From Symsagittifera roscoffensis (taxonomy: Eukaryota; Xenacoelomorpha; Acoela; Convolutidae), in contig NC_087065.1 in the NCBI RefSeq assembly GCF_963678635.1, positions 41,295,430 to 41,359,429 of the forward strand: 64,000 nt of DNA, in the 5' to 3' direction. How positions within the stretch are numbered: position 1 is the stretch's first letter; each line of letters begins with the position of its first letter. This document shows, piece by piece, positions 43,976 to 55,031 of the stretch. The position numbers and the translations under genes were made by a program. The notes under the pieces were generated by a model. That model saw only the letters and a program-made list of their open reading frames with translations, was not told the DNA's origin and did not search any database.

Positions 43976-45373
43976 ATCAACTCAGAGTATTTTAGTTAGA
44001 ATCTCAAACTTTTTACTGAATTGTTTTATGCCAAGATAATGACTGCTTTTTTCAGAAAGTGAACAGTGCAGACAGTTTTTGCTCTAGGATACTAGAACGG
44101 TGTGTTAGGTCATTCCCTCCATTGTTTTGATGATGCTTTATCTGATAGTACCAGGATTCAGTTGCTTTTTTGGTGAACCTTCTAAAAAATCCTTCCAAAG
44201 TGAAACTTTTTGAACTCATTTTGCAAATAACTATGTCATTTTATTTCAATATTATCAAATAAGTTGATGATTTTACGCTAATTTTTACGCTAATAATCTT
44301 CTGTCCATTGGTCTTTTGAATTTATTTTTGAATTGATTAGCCTCATTTGCTAGTTTGTTTATTACTAACTGAAATAGTGGAAATAAAATTCTCAAACATA
44401 TTAATTCCGAATGCAGTGAAAGTTCATCTATGGCTGCAACTAAAGCTAATAATTCTTATTCTTACCGGATCAACGCGTACTGCTAATCATGCGCCCAAAT
44501 GGGCGCCCATTTGTGACTCTAACTAATAATATTTAAGCACCAACAAAACGGGCTCATTAATGTCATATTGTGTTGGTCTTTTATTTCTCAAAAACTGTAG
44601 AACTTGTTAACCTAAATTTCTTTCTTCATATTATAAAATCACTCCTAACCTCAAATTTTTCTAAAATTGCGTCGAATTTGCCGTTCCGATAAGCAGAATT
44701 TTAATTCATCGCTTCAATAGTAAACACTTCAAATCAGTTTACTTTCTTTCACTCTGTCCTACAAATCATTTGGTGGGCCTTAAGGAGCCTGAGCATTTCG
44801 AAGCTTAAAACGCTTTAACTTAAAAATTTATTCTCAAAAAGTTTTAGCTGCTTTCTTTATTGCAATGCATCCCTTGTTCATTCAATTCCAATATAATTCC
44901 ACTGGAACTGGAGAATGAGATAGCCTTGCATGTTTCAACTGACTGCATACCCTAACTGTTACTCTTAATCATGCATGATGCCACTGCCCAGGCTCGGTAA
45001 AATTATAAGTAGTTTTCATAAAGATATTGGTCCTTCTTAGTGTTTCAGTAGGCAAGTTCGTCAGACGAAATAAGTAATTCCTTTTTTGACAATTATGAAG
45101 AATCTGCTGATCACAACTTTGATAAAATTTACATCAACACAACGTTTTGCAAAAAGTTTCAATTCCATACCTTCAAGGAAGACCTGTCTTTTCTTTCGGC
45201 CATCTTTTATCCCGTGTCGGAATGGCTCCCCTCGCTTAAAAAAACGTGGTTTATTTCGAAACAAAACTCGCTACGACTATGAAATTGTCATGAAAGAGCT
45301 TGCACTCAGATCCAACAGTTAAGTTAACAGTTCATTGTCTCAGTATCAACTGTACAAAACTGTATCACTTTAG

Positions 45374-45573
45374 ATGCTCAGAGTACCAAAACCAATTTCT
45401 GCAAGCCGTCGTTTGGATTTGTCTACGAACTTAAAAGTACCCTACAAGCAATTGGCCATATTAGCTCCCGAAGTGCTTACGATTATTCTAACTGCAAGGC
45501 TCTTTACTAAAATTGAGACAATGCCAGAGAGAATGGCTGAAAGTGTACTCGAGAGAAACTATCAATACTGTTA
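45374..45573 (+). CDS. Candidate terminal exon in duplication copy 2
   Basis: An acceptor CTGTATCACTTTAG precedes ATG at 45374. The frame is open for 66 codons (LRVPKPISASRRLDLSTNL, then LAPEVLTIILTARLF) to TAA, followed about 0.2 kb later by AATAAA (near 45780). This looks like a last exon plus 3' UTR. The first third is missing from copy 1. Function unknown. Confidence 0.35.
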
Positions 45574-45982
45574 ATTTTCTCGCTCTTCAAGTGACGAATT
45601 AGCAGGCTCGATTTCCTTTCGAGCCTGCAGTTGGAAAGTATTACACCCTTCGTCTGTCCGGATGAATATAGTTCGCTTACTCTGTGAAAACTATTTATTT
45701 ATACACACGATTAAAGGTCAGACTCCAAACTTATCAGACGAGCTGGTTATAAAGCTATGGACTAAAAAAACTTTAACTCAATAAAAGCGGTAAATGCAAT
45801 TTTTATCTGAAAAATATCTGAAAAATCAAACCAGAATGCGAATGCCAGCAGTATGCACCGGAAAACCCGCAACCAGTGAAACGTTCAGTCGCGGTGCTGA
45901 AGGTGGAGATATTGAGGGAAGTGGTTTAATAATTCATGAAAACGAAGTAACTGAGGGGATAGAAGAAAAAAGATCCAAAAAA
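45430..45982 (+). repeat. Segmental duplication, copy 2
   Basis: Direct copy of 42571-43118, 2.86 kb away. A hairpin GCAGGCTCG-ATTTCCTTT-CGAGCCTGC (about 45601-45627) is intact here, but its left arm is lost in copy 1. Confidence 0.75.
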
Positions 45983-46389
45983 TTGATCAATTTGCTCAAC
46001 AATTTTCAAACTGTATTTTTTTCCGCTTAGTTAAGTTTTCATTTTCAGTTTAAAGAAAAAAGTCAGGAATAATCAATCCAGTTGATCAGTTTTCAAAAAC
46101 TACAATTGAGCCGTCATTTACCTCAATAAATCTCCTCAAAGACCTCTCTCGCTCTCAATAAATCTCCGAAGCATCTCATCTAGAATACGGATTTATCAGC
46201 CAAATAATTACTGATTTCCGAACCAAACACTGAACTATCTCCTTTTAAACACTGATAATGATTTTTGAGCCAAATACTGATTACGATTTTCGAAACAAAT
46301 AATTACTTCGGTGATTGTTTTTCCAAAAAATTGAAAAAACTCCCACATATTTAGTTAACCAATGCTTAAGATTTGTTTGGGGAAGTCGC

Positions 46390-46690
46390 TGAAAGTGGTT
46401 AAGTCCTTGCTTTTAAAATCCGCACTGCTACTGATAATTACTATAGCTCTAGCAATTAATTGTTAGGATGCAAGTCCATTAATCAAAAAATTTGCGGAAT
46501 CCACTTATGTTTGCGTATTCTGCTTTCAAATTTGGCGAATTCCACGTACGTTTGTGGTTTTCGGTTTTCACTTACAGTTTTCTCAATCCACTTACATGTT
46601 CAAAGATTTGTCTCAGGAATTCAAAAACATACAGACTCAAAGTTGTGCACCTACCCAGTGCACAGTTTGGCCTTGTAATGGTCGATTTTT
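46390..46690 (+). repeat. Repeat family E, truncated copy
   Basis: Starts GGTTAAGTCCTTGCTTTTAA and ends TTTGGCCTTGTAATGG, parallel to 56022-56391 in the complete element. It carries GCGGAATCCACTTATG-like units. Confidence 0.65.
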
Positions 46691-46772
46691 TAGTCAACCA
46701 ACCCAGAGGATTAACCCCTCCCATTATTCTATGTGTTACGTACATGAGTTCAGGTGCGGCGTGCAAATTGCA

Positions 46773-46833
46773 GCGCACGTGGGATTTGGACCCACAATTT
46801 TATGATTACTGGGTACCATCACTACAGAGCGCC
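46773..46833 (-). tRNA. tRNA-like relic with CAT anticodon
   Basis: The minus strand shows a perfect T-arm GTGGG-TCCAAAT-CCCAC and a mostly paired anticodon arm with loop ATCATAA (anticodon CAT). The variable loop is missing and the acceptor arms pair poorly, so it is a pseudo-tRNA or the head of a SINE. Confidence 0.3.
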
Positions 46834-47614
46834 TACATTGCCATAAAAAGACATCGCCAACTTCGTTGCACAGTTTCTACTTTATACCTTCCGCATTTTC
46901 AACGCTCTTCTTTTTAAACCTCTGACTCACTCGTTTTGTTGAGTACCATGCATTGACACAAGAATGTAACGGAGTTTAGCTTCAAAGTTTTAGAAAACCA
47001 CATTCAAACCGGCAATAAATGAAATCTATTGGATAATATAACTATGCAGATGAATAAAAAAACGTAGCCTTTAGCTGATTTCATATCCAAGTACGGTTGC
47101 AAATTCGCCAGATCTAGTACAGGATAGACTGGATCTGGCGTCCAGTTTTCAGCTGAGTTACACACGTGAAAACATAGTACCAAAACAGACGGTGAGCTGC
47201 TCAAGAAACACTAAGCATATCTTTTTGTCAAAAACGACTTATAGAGAAAAATTCGATAAATGGACACTGATTTGAAAAATCTTTACCAACATCAGTTTAG
47301 GAGCAAACTTTGCTCTCAAAATGTGTCCGTTTTCAACTTCAATTCTCTTGTTCGTTCTTTCTTTTAAAACCGATGAAACTCTTCACATTATCTCTCACCT
47401 AAAGTTTGTCCTCAGGTTTTCTGCTATGGCAAAACTTTCAGCCTATGGCCAGCTTGTGATTCGAACCCGTTGCCTCTCGCATAGAGGAGATTTCCATAAT
47501 CTTTCTTAATCTAGGACCAAGTGGAAGAGACGTTGCTTATATTAGACTTTGGGAACATGTGTAGGCCTTCTCGTGGCGGTCCTCTTAACGATCAGCAACT
47601 ATGTTGGTCTAGCT

Positions 47615-47860
47615 CTTTGACCCATGATCGACTCTATTCAACCCATGATTCGAGTTCCACACTGTTCGGTTTTACCTACCTTTTTCGACTTATGATTCGA
47701 CTCTGTTCGACCCATGATTCAATCCTGTTCGGCTTTATCGACACTGTTCAACTCATAACTTGACATTGTACGACTATTGCCTTCCTTCGAACGTCTTAAT
47801 TTGCGACGAAAAACCGACATCCTGCGACCGTTTCGGTGGAATCATGAGTCGAACACCTCA
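47615..47860 (+). repeat. Diverged minisatellite, TGTTCGACCCATGATTCGA unit
   Basis: About eight imperfect units of 20-30 bp around CTGTTCGACCCATGATTCGA. It is followed by a 16-C run at 47879-47894. Confidence 0.55.
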
Positions 47861-47944
47861 GCCCGGGCTGCATCAGTACCCCCCCCCCCCCCCCGAACTT
47901 TGACTGCATTTTAAAACGCTTTTTACCGGGTCGAGATACCGCTC

Positions 47945-48357
47945 AAGATATGAGCGGTTTGAGCGGTTTTCCAGCAAGATTTGAGCTGTTTGAGCGGTTT
48001 GGGCGGTTTTTTTTGGAAAAACCGCTCAAACCGCTCAAATCATGCTTAAAAAACCGCTCAAAAACCGCTCATTTCTCGCGGTGATTTTTGAACGATTTTT
48101 CAAGCAAAATTTGAGCGGTTTTTAAGCGGTTTTTGAGCGGTCTTATAAAAAAAACCGATTAAAACCAACAAAGAGGCCTGGAAAGGTAATGTGACGCTAA
48201 GAAGCAGTTGAAATACTATCTACAATTTAAAAAATGCGCATAACCGTTTTCAACTCTAGCAAAAATTTTTTCGGTGTCTAGACCAAAAACAATGATAGCG
48301 ACTTTTTTCAAATGCTCGAGCAAAATAACCACTGGAAAATATGTATGTATGTGTATG

Positions 48358-48388
<31 letters not shown>

Positions 48389-48665
48389 GATGTATGTATG
48401 CAAGTATGTATGTATGTAAGATTTGAGCGGTTTTTGAGCGGTTTTTCTAAATAAACCGCTCAAATCTTGCGCGGTTTTTGAGCGGTGTTTTTGGGTAAAC
48501 CACTCAAAACCGTTCAAATCTTGCGCGGTTTTTGAGCGGTTTTGTTAGATAAACCGTTCAAAAACCGCTCAAACCGCTCATTTTGAAGCAAGATTTTGAG
48601 TGTAATTGTCTAAGAAAATCGCTCAAACCGCTTAAATCTTGCTTCAAACTAGGTGAAAAATTTCG
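47945..48665. repeat. Second AACCGCTCAAA palindrome array with TGTA microsatellite
   Basis: Same interlocking palindromes as at 18885-19165, longer here. It includes TTTTGAGCGGTTTTT and AAACCGCTCAAATCTTGCGC units. A TGTA/TATG microsatellite (48335-48420) sits inside a break in the array. The right half (48420-48665) is clearly homologous to 18950-19180. Confidence 0.75.
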
Positions 48666-50880
48666 ACTCGGGTAATTGTTTCGAGCTTAAAAAATGGAAA
48701 ACGTCAAAATTGTGTTTTTTTTTCTAGTTTTTGAAAATTTTGTCCTACACACAATGAAGGCAATGCAATTCTCATTTAGTAAGGCATTATAATATTAAGT
48801 TAACGTTTCTCATTTCAACTAGGAATGAATTTTCAGTCGGTTTGTTTCACCGCTCCTAGTCTACACGAAAACCGGAAAATCAAAAATTCATGAAATTTTA
48901 TTATCCGAACTTGGCTGAATTGGCATCTTGCAAACACCGATCGCTAATTAAAAAGCAATCACAGGTAAAATATTTAGTTTTATTTGCCCAAGGGATCAAA
49001 TAATTTATCATTGTGTTTTAACTAAGTCAGTCAGAATCAAAATTGGGTTCGAATAAATGAAATATTAACAAATTCAAACCTTAAATTACTCTGATTAAAT
49101 GTAATAAAAATGTAAAAAGAATGTTAAAAAAATGTAATATCAAATTACTGGTAATTTAAATTCTCCGGAAAAAATAAAAAAAAGTGAAAGTTAAAATACG
49201 TTTATTTTAAATTGGGTTCAATTAAGACAAAAAAATGAAGACTAAAAATAAAAACAAACTAAATTAACCCAAAAAAAATTAGGACTAAACTAAGACTATT
49301 TTTTTAGAATTTAAGCAGATTAGCATGTTGGAATTTACTTTGCGATTTTCGGGTCCAAAATTTGACCCCAAAAAACTACTTTCTTTGTTTTTTTATTCAA
49401 TCAAAAATTACGCCAAAGCTAATGTATCTATCATTGACATATTTATATCAACCTGAGCCTCCTAACAAGCCCAACAAACTTTAGGGAAGAATTAATCTCC
49501 AAAAAGTTATTTTACTCAATATGTTTTGTTTGATAGACAAAAAAGATCGTTTTTACTATACTAAAAGCCATTTTTTATTTAAAAACAGTTTTTGAATTGT
49601 GGCTAAATTTTTTTGAGATTTTTTCTTTCTTAAAGTTTGCTGGGCTACCTAAGAAGCTCAGATCATTGATATAATGATGTCAATGATCAACTAAATAGTT
49701 TTGACCCAAAAAGCCGAAAATGGTCAATTTTTTGTTGTAGAATTTTTAACCCGAAATTCGCAAAATTTAGTTTTCAATAACTTTGAAAGATAAATTTTGG
49801 AGATTAATTCTTCCTTAAAATTCTTGCTACTGAAGAAGCTTGGGTTGCAGTAGTTTTGGGGTAATTTTTTATTGACTCAAAAAATCTAAGCAAAATTTTT
49901 TGATGTCAAAATTTGGACCCAAAATTTGCAAAATAAATTGCACCATGCTAATCTGCTGAAATTTTACGCAAATTTTGTCTTCATCTTTTTTCGTTTACAG
50001 TCAACTTAATTTGAGAAAAACCTGTTTTTATTTTCATTTTCATTTTGTTTTGTCCCGATAATTCAAATCAGCACTCTACTGCCACATTCAGTAATTGATT
50101 AAACATAGGTTTTTTGTGAACTGAAAAACTCAAACGCTATCAAAGAATGACATAGTCTTTTTGCGCAAAAGACTACCTTTTTGTTGTATCATTTGACCAA
50201 AGAAAATTGGTACAATTTGAAAAGAAATGAAAGGTTACAGAGTTTCATGTATAACTTCATACCATCGAAAAATTAAAATTCATATTAAATTCAGCTTTTA
50301 TTATAGTTATCAGTAAAAATATAGCCCATCTTGAATGTATCGAAATTTCACCTAAGGCTAATAAATACAGGTTATTTGTTTCAAACAAACCTATTTTTTG
50401 CTTCAAAACCTTTTTTGCATTTAATAAAATGTGTATACCCAACTGTTGCAATTTTCGAAAAAAAATGACGGTAGATTATTGCCCGGGTGGTTTTGTTATC
50501 CATACTTTTTTGATATTACCCTGAGCTTGTGAGTCATTTTCGTAATAGAGCAAAAAAATTGATAATTTGATCAAATTGCGAATATTAAACGCGCAATCAT
50601 GCTGTCAAAGCAGCTTATGCGGAGTTTCAATCTGTCTTAGAAGACGTTCCAAATTAAATTGACACTATCAATTTGGTCACATTATAGCATTATTATCATC
50701 ATAATGAATTATCTTGAGCTTTAAAGAACATGAGTCTAATTAATTAAATAAAATGGGAAAAAACTGAATTTTTGGCTTTATTATAAATCTTTTTATCGGT
50801 TTGAATGAAAAACTTTTTTGGTGATTTTTAATAGCAGTTGGAATTTTCAGGGATTTGCCCTAAATTGAGCAGTTTTGATA
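48666..50880. other. Stretch without recognised features
   Basis: AT-rich sequence with only random short ORFs on both strands. No repeat family named here was identified. Confidence 0.35.
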
Positions 50881-51110
50881 TTCCAACTATCAAAAAAAGT
50901 AACGGAATATTTGCGCTCGGGTTTCTTCAAGACATACTTCGGCTTTTAAAACAGTAACTGTTGTATCATTCAAAAAACTTTATTGATTTGGGCTCAAAAT
51001 TAAAACAAATTTTTATCTGTGAAAATTTTCTAAATTGTTTTTGCGATAAATAACGCGCAATATATCTGTCTAAGAAATCTTTCCAAATTAAATGTATGAT
51101 GTTGGATGTC
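50880..51110 (-). repeat. Repeat family A fragment
   Basis: Contains AAGTAACGGAATATTTGCGC and ATAACGCGCAATATATCTG in the minus-strand order of family A. Confidence 0.5.
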
Positions 51111-51587
51111 GTTATTACTTTGCTGAATGCAAAATATATCAATCTCTAGTTAGGTGACTGGGGAGAGGAAAAATCTCAAAAAAATGTGCATATTTTTCTT
51201 TTTTTTTCGACAATGTTATCTATTTTCTAATGAAAAACTATAATCAGTAGATCTTAAAATGCAACTGAAATTTGCAGTTCAGCCCTCTACGAGCACCTTG
51301 TTGTACTTCAAATATACAAATAAATGTTTTAGTATGCGAATGTATAGTGATGAAATTTTGTCAATTCTATTGCTGTCATGCCAACGCTTAATTGATTTTA
51401 ATTGTTTAAAATTAATTTTATCCGTTGTCGCCAATAGTTGTTGTAAGATAGTTGTCAGATTGAAACTGAAAAATAAGTTTTATTGTGCCGCGGCATCATA
51501 AAACAACACTGTTTATATCCCTTTTCAAAACGAATAGAAAAGTTATTGGGATAACTCGTATAGCGTTTTAAGTATTGGAAACTAAAA

Positions 51588-51690
51588 CGAATCTTCTCGT
51601 TAAATGCGAATAATAACGATTCTTCTCGTAAAGTACGAATCTACGAACGACTCTTCTCGTAAAATACGAATGCACGAATAACATTCACGA
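51588..51690 (+). promoter_or_regulatory. Three 30-bp repeats of a palindromic TCGTA-n3-TACGA motif
   Basis: TCTTCTCGT occurs at 51592, 51622 and 51652, each followed by a palindromic TCGTAAAGTACGA-type site and GAAT. GAA and TTC blocks in alternating orientation resemble heat-shock elements. The array ends about 70 bp upstream of a TATA box. Regulatory function is an inference. Confidence 0.4.
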
Positions 51691-51755
51691 GAGATAACGA
51701 AATCAAAAAACAATTTCTTATTTGCTACGACAAATTGGGAGACTTCCCAAGGAAG

Positions 51756-51790
51756 TATAAATAGAAGCTGAAAACTACTGAGATTCATTC
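51756..51790 (+). promoter_or_regulatory. Candidate core promoter (TATAAATAG plus initiator)
   Basis: TATAAATAG at 51756-51764 is followed about 30 bp downstream by TTCATTCC, a good spacing for an initiator. The next 110 bp are unusually pyrimidine/CA-rich, like an unstructured 5' UTR. Confidence 0.45.
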
Positions 51791-52070
51791 CAACAATTTC
51801 TCTTCAACCACACCAACCCTTCTCTCTAAAAAACTATCCATTCTCAGTCAAAGTATCTCAAATCTAACCCTTAAAACAAATATCGAGTCTAAAGGCAACT
51901 TGCATTAAATTCATACTAAGTTTTTTCTAAAAAAATTTTTCTAGCAAGTTTCAGATTTACTTTCTAAGATAGAAAGTAGAAAAGACCCTATATTCCAAGC
52001 AAGCGTTTTGTCCGACGTACATAAGTATTGCTAACGTAACATATCGTAAATAGGATGAGAGTTAGAAACG

Positions 52071-52190
52071 ATGTATGGTACGCTTACGCTATCATTTGTT
52101 GCTCTTGTCATTTTAACCATTTATATCGTTAATTTGAACTCGAGAGCAGTAGTAATGAAGCGTGGACCAGTCATGCTTTTTTGGTTTTGA
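52071..52190 (+). CDS. Small ORF with signal-peptide-like start
   Basis: 39 codons from ATG in an AAACG context: MYGTLTLSFVALVILTIYIV is strongly hydrophobic, like a signal peptide or membrane anchor. The frame ends at TGA 52190. A GTAGTA donor at 52148 would instead make it a first exon. It is the first substantial ORF after the promoter candidate, 0.3 kb downstream. Confidence 0.3.
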   Translation: MYGTLTLSFVALVILTIYIVNLNSRAVVMKRGPVMLFWF

Positions 52191-52972
52191 CCTCTTGATT
52201 GGGTTGGAAAGTAAATGTGGCGTATATACGAGTTTTATGTCCAGTATGTTTCCAGCTGATTCTCAAAGAAAACTCGCGGATAAAGAAAAGGCGGTGAGAG
52301 GGGGTAAAATATGGTATCACGATAAAATGTTTTCAGCTCTTTCATTTAAAAACTTTTGATTAGGATAAAAAAATTTAAAAAGGGGCTCAACTGTCGTATC
52401 ATATTAAATCTATTTGATTATGTTTCTAAAAAAGATCGAAAGATAGCTTCAGTGTTGAGATGAATGATGAAGCATCCGTCTATCTTTTGTACATATACCG
52501 CAATCAGTTAAAAGTGGTGCTAATATGTGTAGAAAGTTTGAGCCAATATGTATAGAAAACTTGAGTCAAACGTGAATTCTCTATTTAATTTTGTCTCTAA
52601 TATAAAAAAATTTCTTGCATTTTTTTTGACCCTTGCTGCTCTGTTAGCGAGCTCGCAACAAGTTGGCGCGACTTCAGCAATCACCATTTCGACTACGGTT
52701 GTTATCATTTTGTTTCATATTAGGCGTAGAACAGATTGGTGGAGAGCAGATTGTCACATGGTAGAAAGGTGTAGGGTAGATTGGAAAAAAATTTGACTGT
52801 CCCTGCTACAGTTTCCAAACAATTTTGTAACGTCAGCAAATATCTTGGCTTTTTCTAGCTTTATGGGCAACTATGTCCAGGCATAAAATTCTGGGTTAAA
52901 AATTTCCGTAATCGAATTTATGAAGTTTTTTTACTGTTGTTAGTTTCCCAAATTTGTTTATTAATTTCTTAG

Positions 52973-53051
52973 GTGTTCTGTTTCTGACGAAGTTCAGCTG
53001 CTACAAGAGAAAGTTTCTCGTCTCGATTCTGAAATGAAACAGCGGAAACAG
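52973..53051 (+). CDS. Coiled-coil exon 1 of a host gene
   Basis: A 79-nt exon with acceptor TTAATTTCTTAG and donor AACAG|GTAAGC. Only one frame is open: one base, then 26 codons, exit phase 0. The peptide (VQLLQEKVSRLDSEMKQRKQ at its end) shows a heptad-like spacing of hydrophobic residues and high charge, as in a coiled coil. It joins in frame with the exon at 61318-61360. The protein cannot be named from so short a segment. Confidence 0.55.
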
Positions 53052-53203
53052 GTAAGCAGCTATGATTTTACGATTAAATTTGAAAAGAATTGTTTTAAAT
53101 TCACAGTAGAAAACTGCGCGCTTTGAAGTTTAGCTATTTTGAAGGTGCATTTTTGTCTAATGTGCGTTTTTTTTTCTAACTGTGAATTTTTGTTCTGACT
53201 TTT

Positions 53204-53650
53204 GAAGAAAGCGCAAATTTTTGTTCCGATTTTCAACAAAAACGGAAATTTTTTGCAAGGGGTTGCATGGGGTAAGATTTTAACAACAAATTTTTATACC
53301 CCATTGAAGATGTCAACTCCATGAAATCAAATGTAAAAAGATATTTTACCGATTACAAGTTCTAGGATTTTGAAAATTACTGCGCGCTTCGAAAATTCTA
53401 TTGATAATACTGAAATGCTAATTTTGCGCAGCGAATTATCCCGCACAATGAAGTCTTTCCAAATTAAATTGAAGCTAACTAATCGGTAGTAAAATTTTTG
53501 TACGACCCAATTTTCACACTTGAGTTTCGCCCAAAAAGTATATTTTTATAGTTTTTTTTCAAAACTTCTTCTTATAAAATATTCGATGAGGGATAAGGGG
53601 CAGTCACAACACTCAGGGCTTTGCCTTGATATACGAGCAGTCTTGTTCAT
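53204..53650 (-). repeat. Repeat family A copy in the coiled-coil gene's intron
   Basis: Runs from TTTTGTTCTGACTTTTGAAG at the left to ATACGAGCAGTCTTGTTC (53632-53649), with TTTGTTCCGATTTTC nearby. Confidence 0.6.
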
Positions 53651-55031
53651 GCTTGTGGTGGCTTTTTCCGTCAATTTTCAACTTTTCAACTAAGCATTTT
53701 TACGGCGTTCAAAACTAAATTGAGGCCAGTACATTTGGTCGTTTGTTAAGATACGAGACGCTAAAAAAGTCTTTAGAACAGTAACGTCCAATAGTTCACA
53801 CTAACACATCGGAGAAAATTTAAAAAAAGTGGAAAAAATGGTTTTCAACTAAAAGTTTTTTTTAAATTGGCCTTAAAACGCAACCTGAACATTCAAGGCT
53901 TCGCATAAAAATACAAAAATTCGTTTCATGTTTTGAGATAATACAAAGTATTGACTGCGGGCGTAATTTTCTGATCAGAGGTTTGCCGCTAATTTTTGAA
54001 GAAAAATAAGTGATAAGCGGCGTATCAATTTAGTTTGGTTGAAGATTTAGTTGAAAGCAAAGTCTGAAACGTTTTGTTTTTCCGTTTACGGAAAACGGAA
54101 GCAATTTTTAATTAACAGGGTTCGCTAACCCTAAAACTTTTCAAAAGGCGCTTTTGACACAATAATTAATTAATGTTTAGGGCAAGCCTGTAACAAAAAA
54201 TAAACAATTTTTCGGCCAAAGTTTTTCAAAAATGCTCAAAAATAACTTTTTGGTGCTTAATCCAAGCATTTGCATAGTGTGATGCTTAATTTATCGAGAA
54301 CTCAAAAAATCATGAACTAAAAAAAGTCGAGAATTCTTTAAACACAGGCGACCGATCTTTTGTAAGTTTTTGAAACGTCCTTTGAAGAGTTCTGGCTTGC
54401 TACTGATTGCTTTCTAAACACAAAATTATTTCGACGTTCAAAATAATTATGTGTCAAAGAGTAGGACGCCGAATTCCTGAAGGGTGTATTAGTGTGTGAG
54501 GGTACGGTTATCACCAAACCCTACAAAAAATGTTTTGTGAAGTTTTATGAATTACAGAAATATGATTCTGCATGAATTAGCGACGTTGCCTAATTGTGAA
54601 TTAGTAAAAGTGGGTTTGGAATCACAAAGGAGTTGAATCATAAAGTTCAAACCACACATCTTAATTATACATACTACTTACCCCCAAAATGAGCGAGCAA
54701 TTTCTATAATTACTTCGGAAATTTATACTCTGTTAAACAATCATCAAATTGGTGGCAAGCAGCAAAACTCAAATTCAAAAGAACGCAGCAAAAATCAATC
54801 TCTCAAAGCAACCTCTAGAGCTAATTTGCTGTACTTATTTATAACAGGGGAGATTGTTTGGTAAATGCCAGAGGGGTAGATTGTTATATAGATCCAAAGC
54901 AGTATGCAATTATGTCAACACTTCAATGGAAAACTGAGATTTATACAAAATGACAATTTTTTTCCACAAAACAAAAAGTGAATTTAGAAACGGAACAAGA
55001 CAAAAGAAATAGCCTATAAAAACCCAATAAA

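Noticed and set aside
46492-46917. Plus-strand 141-codon ORF
   Set aside because: It spans the truncated family E repeat and a tRNA-like relic, with overlapping ORFs in other frames, so it is not a gene.
47441-47500. B-box-like GGGTTCGAATC on the minus strand
   Set aside because: No convincing A box, acceptor pairing or tail was found, so no tRNA or SINE is called.
52548-52796. Plus-strand ORF with a hydrophobic LAFFLTLAALLASSQ segment
   Set aside because: It looks like a membrane or signal segment, but no splice sites, start context or conservation can be shown. It could be chance in T-rich DNA.
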